A stretch of 64,000 nt of DNA. Origin: Echeneis naucrates. Its lineage: Eukaryota; Chordata; Actinopteri; Carangiformes; Echeneidae. The position numbers were made by a program, and so were the translations under genes. The notes below the pieces were generated by a model. The model did no database searches. It was not told where the DNA came from and worked only from the letters and a program-made list of their open reading frames with translations. Below, piece by piece: positions 1 to 11,640 of this stretch. Position 1 is the stretch's first letter, and the number at the start of each line of letters is the position of its first letter. The DNA lies in NCBI RefSeq assembly GCF_900963305.1, contig NC_042531.1:6013872-6077871 (forward strand), given 5' to 3'.

Positions 1-2631
1 ATTGCAGAACTGCTATCTAGTTCAGCAATGGCACATGGCATTCACCACAAGGTTAATGATAAGATCATCTCAGTGAATGTTTTTTTAACCAAGCTTCACC
101 CTCATTTACAGTCAAATGTAGCAAGGCATGTCAGCTCTGATCTCAAAGGGGACAGCAGGGTAGTGGCCACAGTCTGTAAACAGTCTGAATCAGAGAAAGA
201 GTGAATTTGGAAGTGCGTTGCTTTGAAAATATTTGAGGAGTTTACCGCCCTCTGAATACATTTTCTTTTCCTGGATTTCAAACAAGGTGTGTAGCATCAC
301 ATTAGTCCGAATAATTTTGAAGGTTGTTTGTCAATTTGAGAATGTGCTGAAATATGTCAAATTTGTTCACAGAATGGACTATTTTCAACATACACTACAT
401 GTCCATAATCTTAGAGTATAGCATTTATAGTCTTATTGCAGTAGTAGTCTTTAGTGTATGTGTGTGAGAGAGAGAGAGAGAAAAAGTGGCAAGTGGCTCT
501 GATGCACTGTATTGACCTATTGTGACACTGAAACCCCAGCTGCACCCATTTTCCTCTTTGGCCTTTGTGGCTGTCACTGTCTGCTACTTGGTGAAATTGT
601 GAAGAAAAAAAAAAAACTCCTCACTGTTCCACAACAAACACATTCACCACACGTACATATGAATTTGCAATGTGGATATTTGTTCTCTCTTTAGGAGATA
701 TACATTTTCTTTGCTTATCTATGATCTTATCCCAGCTTATACATGTACATGTCACATGCATTATGTATGGTTCAAACGCTGCATGTGAATGGAGCTGCTT
801 AAAGTCAAGCAATTATTTTTTCTTTATAGTGTTGTATTCTGAAATTTAGCTCGTGTACTGAATGAATTTGATAGAATGAGATTAGCGAAAATGATAGAAA
901 ATTGGTTTTGGATGTCTTCCAAATGATCTTCTATATCCCTTCATTTTTCCAAGTTCAAAGAGTTGCAACTTGAAGCTTAACTAGCAGGCAACAGTTCTCA
1001 ATGTGAAGGTAATTTTTAAAATGCCTCTCCTTTTTAACACATTTAATTGCTTTACTCCCATGTAAGGGATGGGTTTTTAGCTGTATTATTGCAAATACAA
1101 GTATTACAAGTATTGTTTTATTACAAATGGATTTATCCACAACATCAACAGTTCTTTCTCTGCCTTATAGGAATACAGCTAATACTACAATATTCTAAGC
1201 TGTCACCTTCCATCGAGAGGGTGTCATTCAAAATATATAAATATATCTACAATATATCATATCAAAAAGATAATCCCAAAAAACAAGCAAAGTCTTGAAC
1301 AGCATTTAGTTGATAGAAAGAGAGCAACAGTTGTGAATTATTCTGCCAGTGTTTACATGTTGCCTTTGCGTGGCAATTGTTACATTTCCTTTTTTCTAAG
1401 CCAGTTGGATGGAGCCCAAAAGAACACCCTCCCAGGAGGAGACGCAGTCTTTCGGTTTTTGTATGACATTTTCTCAACTTGTTAAGTATAACCTATGACT
1501 GGATTGCTGGCCATCTCTCATATTGTGTCAGCAATAGATCTGATATGAATTGACCATTAAATATCCCCTATCCTGAAGAAAGAACATAAGAATAAGACTT
1601 TATTTGGGCAAACATATGGATGCTTAAACCGGTTTAATGTCTAACTTTCAAAGAGAACAAATCTGGTGAATGTCTGGTATTTCCTTAACTTCACTGTGTT
1701 GTGTTTTACAGGCCCAATTCAATTGCCATCCGTTTGAGTATGATTACATTTATGAAGAAAGCATACACAACAAAGTGCTACATTTATATAAAAGCTTTAT
1801 TTTAGAAAACAAATATTATCAGTACAAAATTAGTTTTTGTGCATACAAAAGCATTAGCTTTTTTTTTTTTGACAGATGGACATCTCCAGTAAAATGTAAA
1901 CAACAGTCAAGAGGCGACAATAGCAACAATGCATCTCATGGAAAAACCATCATTATTCTCTATGCAGAAGAATTATCAGTTGATTCCAGTTCATTGACCA
2001 TGTAGGACATGCGGAGATCACAGGCAGCTGCAGCAAGCATATGCCTCCTTCCATGCAAAGCAGAATTTAAACACAGAGACACATTGGATTTGAAGGAGCA
2101 CTGGTTACACACAGAGAAATACACGTGGACACACTAACATCATCAGCGTCACACAGAGGAGGCTGGATCTTTTGTCAGTATCCAAGATGTTAGCGTTCGA
2201 ATGACAGGTCTTGTAATACATGCCCGTTATCTTGTTACACAACTTTGAACAACAACATTTGACTCTCAAACATACATAGCGTGAGGTAATAAATAAGACA
2301 TTAAATAATGGTTTAAATATGTTTCATCTGTGTATCACTGGAACTGAATGCATGGCGTGTGTGCAAAACATACACGTTTGGTGTTGAGTACACAAATGCT
2401 TTCTTCAAGATCAACACATCTACAGTCAGTACCACAGAGCAGACCACACCACAAAGGCCTATTGACAGAAATGAGCTGCCTTTCTCTCTACCTTTCACAT
2501 CTTTGATTACAGATTTCATCAGTAGTCACATCAGCAGCAACAAAGCCTATCAGAAAGTCATTTGAGACAGTCTGTTAAAAAAGAAGAAGAAGAAGAAGAA
2601 GCTGGGTTTTCAGTTTCTGTTGGCAGTGGCC
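1..2631. other. Downstream flank and probable 3' UTR of mid1ip1
   Basis: No coding region is supported here. The part nearest the mid1ip1 stop is probably its 3' UTR. On the minus strand an AATAAA signal (TTTATT on the plus strand) lies at about 1796-1801, giving a 3' UTR of about 0.8 kb, and another lies near 1598. A GA microsatellite lies near 465-481 and a GAA run at about 2581-2601. The short open frames show no recognisable domain and no protein-like composition. The UTR end is an inference from the signals only. Confidence 0.4.
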
Positions 2632-3111
2632 TTACTGGCCCCATCCTCCGATGCCAATCTCCTGCTTGTAGCGCTTGGTGAGACAGTCGGCCTGCTGTGT
2701 GAGCTTGGACAGGACCCCCTGAAGCCCGGTCAGGTGGTACTGGAACTGCTTCTCCAGGTCCTCCTCCTCCTCCTCCTCCTCCTCCTCCTCCTCCTCCTCA
2801 AACGATGCTGAGGAGGAGGTGGATGCGGAGGAGTTCTTGCGGGTGATCTTCATGCTCTCCGCTCGGCAGCGGACCCCCCACTCGATGTCCCTGCGGATGG
2901 ACTTGAGCAGCTGGTAGTAGCTGTACATGTCCCCCTCGTCCACGTCCGACTTCAGGGCGCTCAGCTCCCGGTCCTCGTCCAGCGGGACGTCCCGCAGCAG
3001 GCTGGGCACCATGATGGTCTGGTCCATGTTGTTCACGGCGCCGAGGAAGCGGTTCATGGCGTTGAACAGGGAGTTTTTCTGGTTGGGGGTCTCCACCAGC
3101 TGCATCGTCAT
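2632..3111 (-). CDS. mid1ip1: MID1-interacting protein 1 (MIG12 / gastrulation-specific G12 family)
   Basis: This is a single-exon coding region of 159 aa. The N-terminal block with [16 protein letters not shown] and VPSLLRDVP, the central [16 protein letters not shown] and the C-terminal [19 protein letters not shown] plus RYKQEIG are diagnostic of the MID1IP1/Spot14 family. Human MID1IP1 is about 183 aa; the difference is a shorter middle segment. Family knowledge: the cytosolic protein binds the E3 ligase Mid1 and stabilises microtubules, and promotes polymerisation and activation of acetyl-CoA carboxylase in fatty-acid synthesis. The linker carries 13 consecutive Glu encoded by a pure GAG repeat. 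Fish have several mid1ip1 paralogues and I cannot say which letter this one is. tspan7 lies upstream on the same strand, as its counterpart lies near MID1IP1 in human. The first ATG has MTMQ; no better start is seen. Confidence 0.93.
   Translation of the reverse strand: MTMQLVETPNQKNSLFNAMNRFLGAVNNMDQTIMVPSLLRDVPLDEDRELSALKSDVDEGDMYSYYQLLKSIRRDIEWGVRCRAESMKITRKNSSASTSSSASFEEEEEEEEEEEEEDLEKQFQYHLTGLQGVLSKLTQQADCLTKRYKQEIGIGGWGQ
2761..2799 (-). repeat. GAG trinucleotide repeat coding 13 Glu in mid1ip1
   Basis: Thirteen uninterrupted CTC units on the plus strand (GAG on the coding strand) lie inside the mid1ip1 frame and give a run of 13 Glu just before the conserved C-terminal block. The tract is pure, so slippage could change its length without breaking the frame. 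Confidence 0.95.
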
Positions 3112-3450
3112 CTCGGCGGCAGGTTGTTGTTGTTGTTGTTGTTTAATCTGTCCTCAGCAGGCGTCAAAGCGAAGAGCCGAGGTTGTGCTCCGGTTTATTT
3201 CTGGGCTGATCGGCTTAAAGCTGCGTCTGTCGGTCTGTGTGTAATTGGCTGTCCGGTAGATCAGGCGAGGTGTCGCCGGTACTTCTTGACTTTCCCCCCC
3301 CCTGGATGGCAGCTCTAACGCCGGTTCTGTCCGTGCTTCTGCTCTGTGGGCGGACGGGTGCGCCTTTATGAGCAGACGCGGCCGGTTTCGAGGCGCGGAG
3401 GGGCGGACCCAGGACCTGCTATTCAGGTTCCGCTGCCGCCGTTGTAACTG
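3112..3450 (-). promoter_or_regulatory. Probable 5' UTR and CpG-rich promoter of mid1ip1
   Basis: The 340 bases upstream of the mid1ip1 ATG are markedly richer in C, G and CpG than the surrounding AT-rich DNA, and include a GTT microsatellite at 3123-3141. This fits a 5' UTR and CpG-island promoter. The transcription start is not fixed by any clear TATA box. A plus-strand poly-A tract lies just beyond, at 3535-3555. Confidence 0.5.
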
Positions 3451-3739
3451 GACCCAAATGACCTTAAATAGCACCCAGCCGAGCAAACAACCCCAAGGTT
3501 TAGCACTGTTTCTGTCAGAGGAATGGCTTTTGCCAAAAAAAAAAAAAAAAAAAAAGTTCACATAATCCAAAACACATCTGAACATCTAATCAGCTGAATC
3601 GATGCTGCCAGTTCGTCTAAACACCACTCGTCGACGTGCTGGCCTAAACCTGGACCATGCACCGAGTTCTGGTAAAAGAGATGATAAACATTGCATCACC
3701 ACATCCCACATACTGATTCAATGAGCCAGGAAGGGTGAG

Positions 3740-3985
3740 GCCTGACCAAGCAACCATGAATATTCATGATCCGGACCATCAGCCCACCGCTGAGTTCCCA
3801 GAAGAGCCAATCACAATCCCCGCTGGCTCACCGAGGCGGGACACGTCGGTGCTGGGCCAATCAGAACCGGGACTCCGGGTTCTCCTTGACATCCAGAGTA
3901 CAGGCGCAACGTGGTGGAGCTCCAAGGCGGTTGAACTGTTATGGGTTGGGTTAGTAGACAAGTAAAAAGGCAGCCTGGCAAATAA
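3740..3985. promoter_or_regulatory. CCAAT-box pair with palindromic POU-like site, distal to mid1ip1
   Basis: Two CCAAT boxes in the same orientation lie at 3807-3811 and 3857-3861, exactly 50 bp apart (about five helical turns). A perfect 14-bp palindrome, CATGAATATTCATG, lies at 3755-3768, and a TATA-like TAAAAAG is at about 3964 on the plus strand. NF-Y binds CCAAT, and paired CCAAT boxes are usual in promoters. The layout could be an upstream part of the mid1ip1 promoter or a divergent plus-strand promoter. No reading frame here looks coding. Confidence 0.4.
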
Positions 3986-4804
3986 AACATCAGACCCATC
4001 TCTTTTGTAGACATTGACCTACAGAATAAAAGTCCCCTGATAACTCAACAAAATGATCCGTATTGGCCTGACTGCAGATCCACAGAAGCTCTTTTGTTTT
4101 AAGGGTGTAGCTGGTTGAGGTGGAGCTGGTTATATTCCATATTCAGTCGAGCTACAGTAGGCATTTTAGTACAGTGTGTCCAAAACTGTCGCTTGTGACA
4201 ACTTGTCAGAAGTTATTTTTGATGAGTTGAGAGATGATACTGATACGGGAAAGTGGAAAAACACCAAACACATCTCTGTCACACCAATGGTTCGAATCCT
4301 CAAGCTTTATTAGGTTTGCTGCACCTGTAAGTTGATCTGTATCATCCCAGATCCGTATTCGTCACGTATGTTAAGTCTGTCGATTATCCTGTCACGTTTC
4401 TTTTTCACATCAAGATTTTTTTTTTTTTTTTTTTTTCATGTTGGCTTCTCCTGTAAACGTGACCTCTTTGCTGCATGTCTGAATCACCTGGAGAAGATGC
4501 TTCCCTTTTCCCTTTTTCCAGATTTTTTTCCCAGATTGCAGCAGTGAAGCGAGCAAGAAACCAAACTGGAGTTGAGAACTGCTAGTGAAATATTTAATCT
4601 AAAAAAAAAAAAAAAACCCCACATGTTTTCAGTGAGGTAAAAAGCACTATGTTTATCTTTGGAGGTTCATGAGGGAAAGTACTGTATGAAGTAACAAAAT
4701 AATAAGCAAATACATCAAAATTGCATTCAAGTACAGCTATTCAATAAATGGGGGTCTAATAGAACTCTTAATATGTTTACTTTTTTATATATACAATGGA
4801 ATGG

Positions 4805-4838
<34 letters not shown>

Positions 4839-7800
4839 AAAACATACTGCCATTAATTCAAGATGTCCTAGATTAGTCTCGTAATAAGGAAATATCTGGT
4901 GTTACATCACTGAGATTCAAAACATATATCCATCTGGCATTTTTCCAATTCTGAAATAAATTGGGGAATGGAAACGGAATAAAAGTACAAGTTTACCCTT
5001 TACTGAGCACAGTCTCTGCAGAAATAGTACTGGCCTGGTTATTTCCCTTTGGGGTAACTACCCTAAGACAGAGCTGCCGTACTGAGAAGATTGCACTTCA
5101 AACCAAACTGTTGCACAAGCCAGTTTCCAGCAGTGATGGCAGATCGCTGATTTCCCTCCACTCCTCTGACTGTAGCTGCTGGTAAACAGGGGGACACAAC
5201 CACACAGTCACAGCAACACAAATAGCCCAACATTATCAGTGTGAAACATGAGCTTTGGTAAACACCTGTGGTCAGCCAGTAACTACACAACGTGTTTTTC
5301 ACTGTGTTGCCACAACAGAAAGAAATCTAGGCAGTCTGGTATTTAAAAAAAGAATACCAATTACATATAAAAGAGGTCCGAATTAAAATACCACAATAGA
5401 CTCGTCAGAATTATAAAAATGGGAGGGAATAGGAGGCGAGTCTTGAAAAGTGGCCTGAGTGATACTCCATGCCCTGGAAGAGATTTTTTTATGGGCACAG
5501 TCTGTTCCTGATAAAACTAAATGATTCACTGTTTTAAAAAAATTGTTGCTCAGCAAGAATGGTGAGAACATGAACATGAACGAGAAAACCTGCTGGATGA
5601 GATTCTCTCCCGTTTCTGTCTGGCCTCTCCTACTTCCGACACACTGTGTCTTTATCCTATCTTTTATTTTGTTGTAATACAAAAAAAGCAGCACTATTCT
5701 TCTAAATGTATCAAAAGAATGGGTCCCTGCTATTAGATGTTTTATCATTATTAATCCAACAAGTTCGTCATGTTCTTCATCGGTATAGAATCTAAAACAA
5801 TACATTATATTATATTTGAGTAGATTCTTTAAATCTAATAATAATAATAATAATAACTAATAATGAGTAAACTGAATTTTGTTCTGGTGCTATAGTTGTG
5901 TAGATGCAATGTGTTTAACTTTTTATACTTTTGATATTTTCAAGTTTTAGTTTAAAGTGTCAAAGTCAAAGAATAGTTCCAGTTATATCATAGGATATTA
6001 TCCTACTAAATTTAAAATTGCATTTTAAAGTTTCAGCTCCCCAAAGTAGAACTAATAACTATATCTGAACGTGGTATGGAGTAAATTTTTTCCACTCGGA
6101 AATACGGTGAAGTAAAAATTCTAAGGTAGCACTAAGTGGAAATACTAAAATGCATCTGAATTTTACTTCAGTGCAGTAACTTGAATACACCAACAACAAA
6201 TCTGCGTCGATAGCCAAGCTGCACAAACACAAACGGACTAATCCATTTACCCCTATGAAGATTAGCTGATCACACATTTTTAACGGGTTTCATTTGGACA
6301 AAAAAACAAGAAACAAAACAAAAAACAGGCTATCAGAGCAAACGGTGCACAACAGCACCACTGCTGAGCAGAGATCAGATAGGAACAGGGGCTGGCTTGG
6401 CTTTCTCAACAGGGCTGTCAATCAAGGCTCTACCTCGCTGACTTCCTCTATTCTCCCGTGAAAGGCCTCTCCACTTGTCAGAGGATGCACTGTGCCTGAA
6501 TGCAACAATGAAACCTGGATCAGTTCGGAAGGGTTTCTCGATTGTGTGTCACGTCAGAAGCAGAGCATCCACTGATTACGGCGGGTGTCATCATCATCCC
6601 ACAAGGCTTCAAAGGATGAGAGAGAGAGGAGGCAGGAGGCGGTGGTGGGGAAGGAGAGAGGAAGGGGCGGCTGGCAGCACTCTGGGAACAGGCAGCCTGA
6701 GTGGGAACTCTAGTACTTGTCATCACAACTGTATGTTACTGAAAAGTGTGAGGCAGGGATGTCTGACTTCAGCGGGGAAGCTCGAGGCAAAGCAGCAACA
6801 GCAATTATAACAGCGGCAGCCGTGAGAACAACAGCGACAACGGCTCATATCACAAACAAAGGGGTGGAGCGTGATGGGCCTGCTATATTACTGTACAAGG
6901 TGATAAATGAGGACTCAAAGTCGGCGTTTCTGTGTGTGTGTGTGTTTGAAATAAAGCTTAGGTGTTACCTCTGAAGGTTGTTTTTTTTTTTTTTGGGTGG
7001 GGGACACTCAAATTCATTGTATCATATTAGATCATATTAAAGCAGTTATTCGTGTCACAGATTTAATATGATTTTCAGTGTTATGAAACTTCCATTTAAA
7101 AAACACACACTCCTTTTACAGTGAGCCACGTGAGTCGCCAGTATAATGACTCTTAAAGTGAACAGCTCTCAGTGGAGCACATCACAAGGACTATCTGTGA
7201 TGCTAAAATGGTACAAATATTTCTTCACACCATCAACCCAGGACTTCCCCTTTATAAGTTCAAACGCCAAGCAGCTTGCTGGTTAATGAGATTACTTGTG
7301 ATATTGTCATTGGCTGAGGTAATTTGGGCTTCATTTGAGAAAATTTGGGAGATTTAGCAGCTTCGCAGGGGTGAAAAATTATATTACTGAAATGGTAGAT
7401 TTCACTGTGTGTTGTTTTTGGTGCATTTAAAATGACTTAATGTTAAATCAATGAAACAAATGAAAAAATTAATAAAGCAATCCCAATTCTACAAAGTGCT
7501 GAAATCCAACCATTAACATAAGTTCATGGTTAAATATATATAAATATATATTTTTATTAACTCATCTCAAAAGTTTACACCTTCAGAACGTATCATGAGT
7601 TTATGAATTACAGTCTCTTAATTTAAAATGACAAGGGCTCTCAAAACATGTTTATCATACTGACAGAATTACCAGGATCCGTTATTTGTTAATTAAAACT
7701 TTCATACATATATGTTATAATAATGAGAACAACGTAAATGATAATGAAGGTCCCAATTACTGAACTTGTCTCAATTTCGCTCAACACAGTTGTTTTGTAA

Positions 7801-8640
7801 CGACAAATTCTCGTCTGACAGGCGATTTTAAGTATGTTTCAAAGATGAACCAGGTTATTTACATAACATAAATATTTACATTGGTAACAATCAATGGAGT
7901 ATCATTAATATTCTATGTTAAATTGGGGATACAAATTTTCATTAAAATTGTCAATGCTTTTTACATTTATTCTATAAAGTGTCAGATATGAGACTTACCC
8001 AGACGTTTGGACTTGTCATGGTTGGAAGAGCACAGTTGTCACTATCAACATTAATGACATTTTCTCGTGGTCTTGTGGTCAGAGGAGTTTAACAAGATCA
8101 TCCTGACTGAACTGACGGTCCCGTGGGAAGTTGATGCGAGGAGGCCTCGCAGAGGAAAGCCACCAAGCACCAGGACCTGGTCCAACAGTGTAGGGACAAA
8201 GGTTGGCAGGCCTGGCTATTCCCAGTAGAGGTCAGGTGCAGGGGCTTTCCAGCACAGTCTCTGTGGAACACATTCACAGCACTGGGTTTAGCAGGAAGAG
8301 AGAGGAAGTCAGCAGTCAGTAGGTTGGGGGAGGCAGCTGAGCTTTGGAGTCGGAGAGCTAACTGAAAGCATAGTTCACACAAATTAACATGAATTAGCTC
8401 ACGTGCACCTGTTGCATATCACTTTAATGAGCTGTTGTTCTTCTAAGTTATTCATAGAATCAGACTGATTGCTTTTAAAAATCAAGTAAAAACAATGTGC
8501 GTTTTACCATTTCAATAATGTGTCATAAGGCAGAGCAACCCAACATAGACTGGTTTACAGATGTAATTCAGCTCTATACTTTTTAATCATGCGTAAAATG
8601 AAAAGGATGCAGAAAAGGTATGGATGTAATGGGAAGTTTG
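3986..8640. other. Intergenic DNA, mid1ip1 to tspan7, first part
   Basis: No gene is supported. The stretch holds T and A homopolymers (for example 4418-4436 and 4602-4616), a TATA/GT microsatellite at about 4803-4838, an ATA/TAA run at about 5836-5856 and a decayed DNA-transposon fragment near 6.1 kb (listed separately). The open frames are short, low in complexity or antisense to nothing recognisable. Confidence 0.5.
6055..6196 (-). mobile_element. Fragment of a non-autonomous DNA transposon (hAT-like, ACTTAAGTAC family)
   Basis: The segment has scattered matches (GGAGTA, GGAAATAC, TTTTACTTCAGTGCAGTAA) to the abundant fish element whose body consists of variants of TACTTGAGTA and GTACTTAAGTAC and which ends in a CAGTGGTGGA-like terminus. 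Better copies are at 47.7-48.1 kb and 58.7-58.9 kb. The family name is from memory and only one end is visible here. Confidence 0.45.
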
Positions 8641-8649
8641 AGTAGCAAT

Positions 8650-9480
8650 CATGAACCAAATTATGGAGCATTTGAAGACAGATTAAAGCAGCTGTCTAGA
8701 GGAATGGGTCGGTCTGTCTGGTATAGTTCTAAGATGGTTTAAATCATAGGTTACTGGAAAAAAATGGTTAAGTACGATGGTGCAGACACGGCCCCACGGC
8801 ACTTTTGTAGTTTTGGCAACTTGTGTGGAAAAAAATTGGTAAACACATATCTTTAAAAATAAGTATTAACTATGGAGTGCCCCAAGGTAACGTCCAGGGA
8901 CCTCTGCTGTTCTCGACATACTCTCAGCTGTACATGTCCACTGTTGAATCTAACTGTTTGTCTGCTGTCCATCTCTTGGTGGATGAGCAATAACTTCTCT
9001 CAGCTAAATGAATATAAAACTGAGATCCTTCTGTTGGCCCACATAACAAAAGCAATCTTGTTCTTACCAAACTTGGACATCTGGCCCAACCGCAAGTAGG
9101 AAAGCCTTGCCTCTTTTTGAATTCTAGTCTTAATTTTACAACCCATTTGAATTCTTTGACTAAAACAACCCTTTGTTGTTTAGGAAAAGTAAAACCTCCT
9201 CTGACACAGCAGAATATGATCATTCTGAGTATTTTAGACCACCCTGGCTTACCAAAAACAAAGATTGTGAGGCTTTAGACTCTCCAGAATGCTACCGCCA
9301 GGGGTTGAAATGGTATATTTATTACTTATCTTTTATGTTCTATATGCAACCTTAACTGGCTCTTTTTAACTTCTAGAATTGATTTTAAAGTTCATCTTTA
9401 AGCAGGGAATGGCCTCACTGCCTCCTATATGTCAGACTCCTATAATAATTCACAAGCCCTTCATTTTAGCAATTATCAGA
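8650..9480 (+). mobile_element. Decayed L2-type LINE fragment (reverse transcriptase part)
   Basis: Translating across several frames gives ordered remnants of an L2/Maui-like reverse transcriptase. These are a GLSG..WFKSY-like stretch near 8.70-8.75 kb, YGVPQ (8872-8888, the YGVPQGS box), then a strong match WWMSNNFSQLNEYKTEILLL (8970-9036, usual form SNNFLQLNENKTEILL), an LQNATA-like box near 9285 and a DFKVHL-like box near 9384. The order and spacing match an ORF2 3' half. Stops and frameshifts are many, no poly-A or 3' tail repeat is clear, and the copy is dead and old. Confidence 0.75.
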
Positions 9481-11088
9481 GTTACCACAAAAACCTTAGT
9501 GGATGCTAGTTTTAACCACTATGACCAAAATTAGTGAAACCTCCTGTGTCTTTGGACAGTTAACCTATAAATGTATAATACTAAAACATGTTTCCAGACT
9601 ACACGACTGGCTTTATAGCATTTCCCAGCCAAAGCACATGCTTTATTTTTGGAAGTGGGCAAACAGCTTTTTGGTGCATTACTTCTAATTCTGGGAGGTG
9701 AAAATTAGCAATGGTAACATGAGAGTGACGTTCACTTTCATGTTAGCGGGAAATTAAAATCACATTCAACAAAAGCATTCAGCTTTTTAATGCGCAACGC
9801 TGATTGTTATACTCCTGATTATGGGAAGATAGTTGTTTGAAGTATTGGTAGCTTTAGAGGGAGCTGTGTTGGTTCTTCTTCTCTTCAATGGACAAAAAGA
9901 AGAAGACGTGGAGCACGAAAGAATTAAAGTTATGTTGCTTTCACACAATGGCAGAGAAACAAAAGAACGTGCTGCTATAAAATTAGCTTATTTGAATGTT
10001 AGTCCAGTTGTAATAATTAATTTATTTTGGTTTGATTGCCAATTGTGAATTCTCAGCCAAGTCTCTTTTTAAAGGAGATAATTTAAAGGGGAGATCATTT
10101 GGGAGATAATTTTATACAACAGGCCTTTAAAACGGCATTTTGAATTTCATGATTGGAAGACAACATATAATGGAACAGTGGAATTAAAAAGACCCCAATT
10201 AAATTTTTAAACCACCCCTTTCGTACTGATTCTCTAATGGAGGGACTTGATGACATGAAGTCAGTGGAGCCGCCACACATTCGGGTTAAGGAGGGTCAGT
10301 TCTGCTGCTCCAGAAACATCAACTTCATCGACACTAGGATTACGTTTCGTCTCCCTTTGTGGGTTCTTGCTTCAAAATACAAATGTGAGGCATTAATGCA
10401 GAAAACGGTTGACCCCCCCCCCCTCCCCACTTTATATGGCAGTTTCATTATCTCCCAAACAGACCCTGAACCTGATTAGTTGATTGCATCATTAGCAGAT
10501 TTACAGAAAATAATTGGCAGCCAGTCTGATAATTCACAGTCTTATTATCATTAAGAAAACGACTCTCACATGCACTGATCGTTAAAAATGCTTCTTGTCT
10601 GCACCCTTACTGTTCTTCTGTGATGGACTGAAACGACCCAGCCAAGGTTTCTCTGTGAACTGCTGGGCTGAGAGAAACAATTGGAGCAGTTTGATCGAGT
10701 CACAACTTTTGCCTGAATGAGCTGGAAACCAACCGAACCAGCAGGCGGTGAAGTAGGTCTCTGACACAGTGGATGAGTCAGTTGACACCTCAGTGGTGTA
10801 AACATTTCACACTCCAAATTAAACATTATTAATCATCATTGATTATGCAGGCCCAGGTGATTTGGAACGAGCCCCGAGCCTTCGGGTCCTCAGGCAGCAG
10901 TGATCGCGGTGATGAAGCCTTTTTTGGCGGAAACGTAAATGTATTTTCTAATAATTTCATATAACGCAGCAGTATTTTAAAATGTGCGTTATATGTAATA
11001 ATGTCTGTTAAACTGTCGGCTCTTTTTTTTATTTTTATTTTTTTAATCATCATCATTCGGTTGCACCTGAACGCGTCTAAGCGCTCTT

Positions 11089-11090
<2 letters not shown>
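9481..11090. other. Intergenic DNA with no recognised gene
   Basis: Nothing beyond AT-rich single-copy-looking DNA and a short C run at 10411-10422 was found. The open frames at 9833-10048 and 10237-10479 on the plus strand give proteins I do not recognise, with no domain pattern and no splice context, so they are not called. Confidence 0.4.

Positions 11091-11119
<29 letters not shown>
11091..11119. repeat. GT microsatellite at left edge of CpG island
   Basis: This is an uninterrupted GT dinucleotide run of about 29 bases. A second GT run of about 25 bases is at 11397-11421 inside the same GC-rich island. Confidence 0.95.
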
Positions 11120-11640
11120 ATAGACTAGCGCTTCCCCGGTGGCTTCTCCCTCCAGCCTCCATCCCATTAAGTGTATTCGGGAGGCGGAGGCTGGAGGAGA
11201 CGGGGCGCGAGATCCGGCGGCACGCACGCTCCATTAGCGGACCGACTGCCGCGCGCCTCTGCCGGTAATTTGCGTAACGAGATCGGAGGGAGTCCGGTTA
11301 GGCCGGCGTCCCCGCGGTCTGTGCGCCGTCTGCCCGCCGCTTCCTCCGGCCTCGTTTAGGATGCAGTCCACGGAAGGAGACGGGGGATGTGTGTCCGTGT
11401 GTGTGTGTGTGTGTGTGTGTGGCGCTTCATCTCCCGCACTTGCCGCCTCGTCGCTCCGCAGCTCCGTTTTCCGCCGGTACCTCAGCGCCGCCACGTGGCC
11501 GAGGAGGATCCTCAGTGTGTGATCGTGTGGATAAAAACTTTCAGCTCCACACGATGAAAATCCCTCCGGAGGCTTCTTTCCCTCTCCCTTCTTGCTTTGG
11601 GCTGCTCTGATGGAGTCAGACTGCAGCATTAGACGGAGTA
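11120..11640. promoter_or_regulatory. Orphan CpG island with possible first exon
   Basis: About 500 bases are strikingly rich in CpG (for example GGGGCGCGAGATCCGGCGGC near 11200 and further clusters at 11240-11360 and 11440-11510), while both flanks are AT-rich. No coding region recognised in this window starts here. A splice donor-like GGAGTAAGG lies at about 11636 on the plus strand, so a plus-strand noncoding first exon is possible. It could also be a distal alternative promoter for a minus-strand transcript. No conserved protein is visible in it. Confidence 0.45.

Noticed and set aside
3735-3965. 76-codon plus-strand frame
   Set aside because: It coincides with the CCAAT-containing promoter-like block and has no family resemblance or splice context.
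8872-9099. 75-codon plus-strand frame as a host gene
   Set aside because: It is a piece of an L2-type reverse transcriptase, with neighbouring pieces of the same protein in other frames.
9833-10048. 71-codon plus-strand frame with hydrophobic start
   Set aside because: There is no recognised domain, no conserved pattern and no nearby exon partners; it is probably chance in AT-rich DNA.
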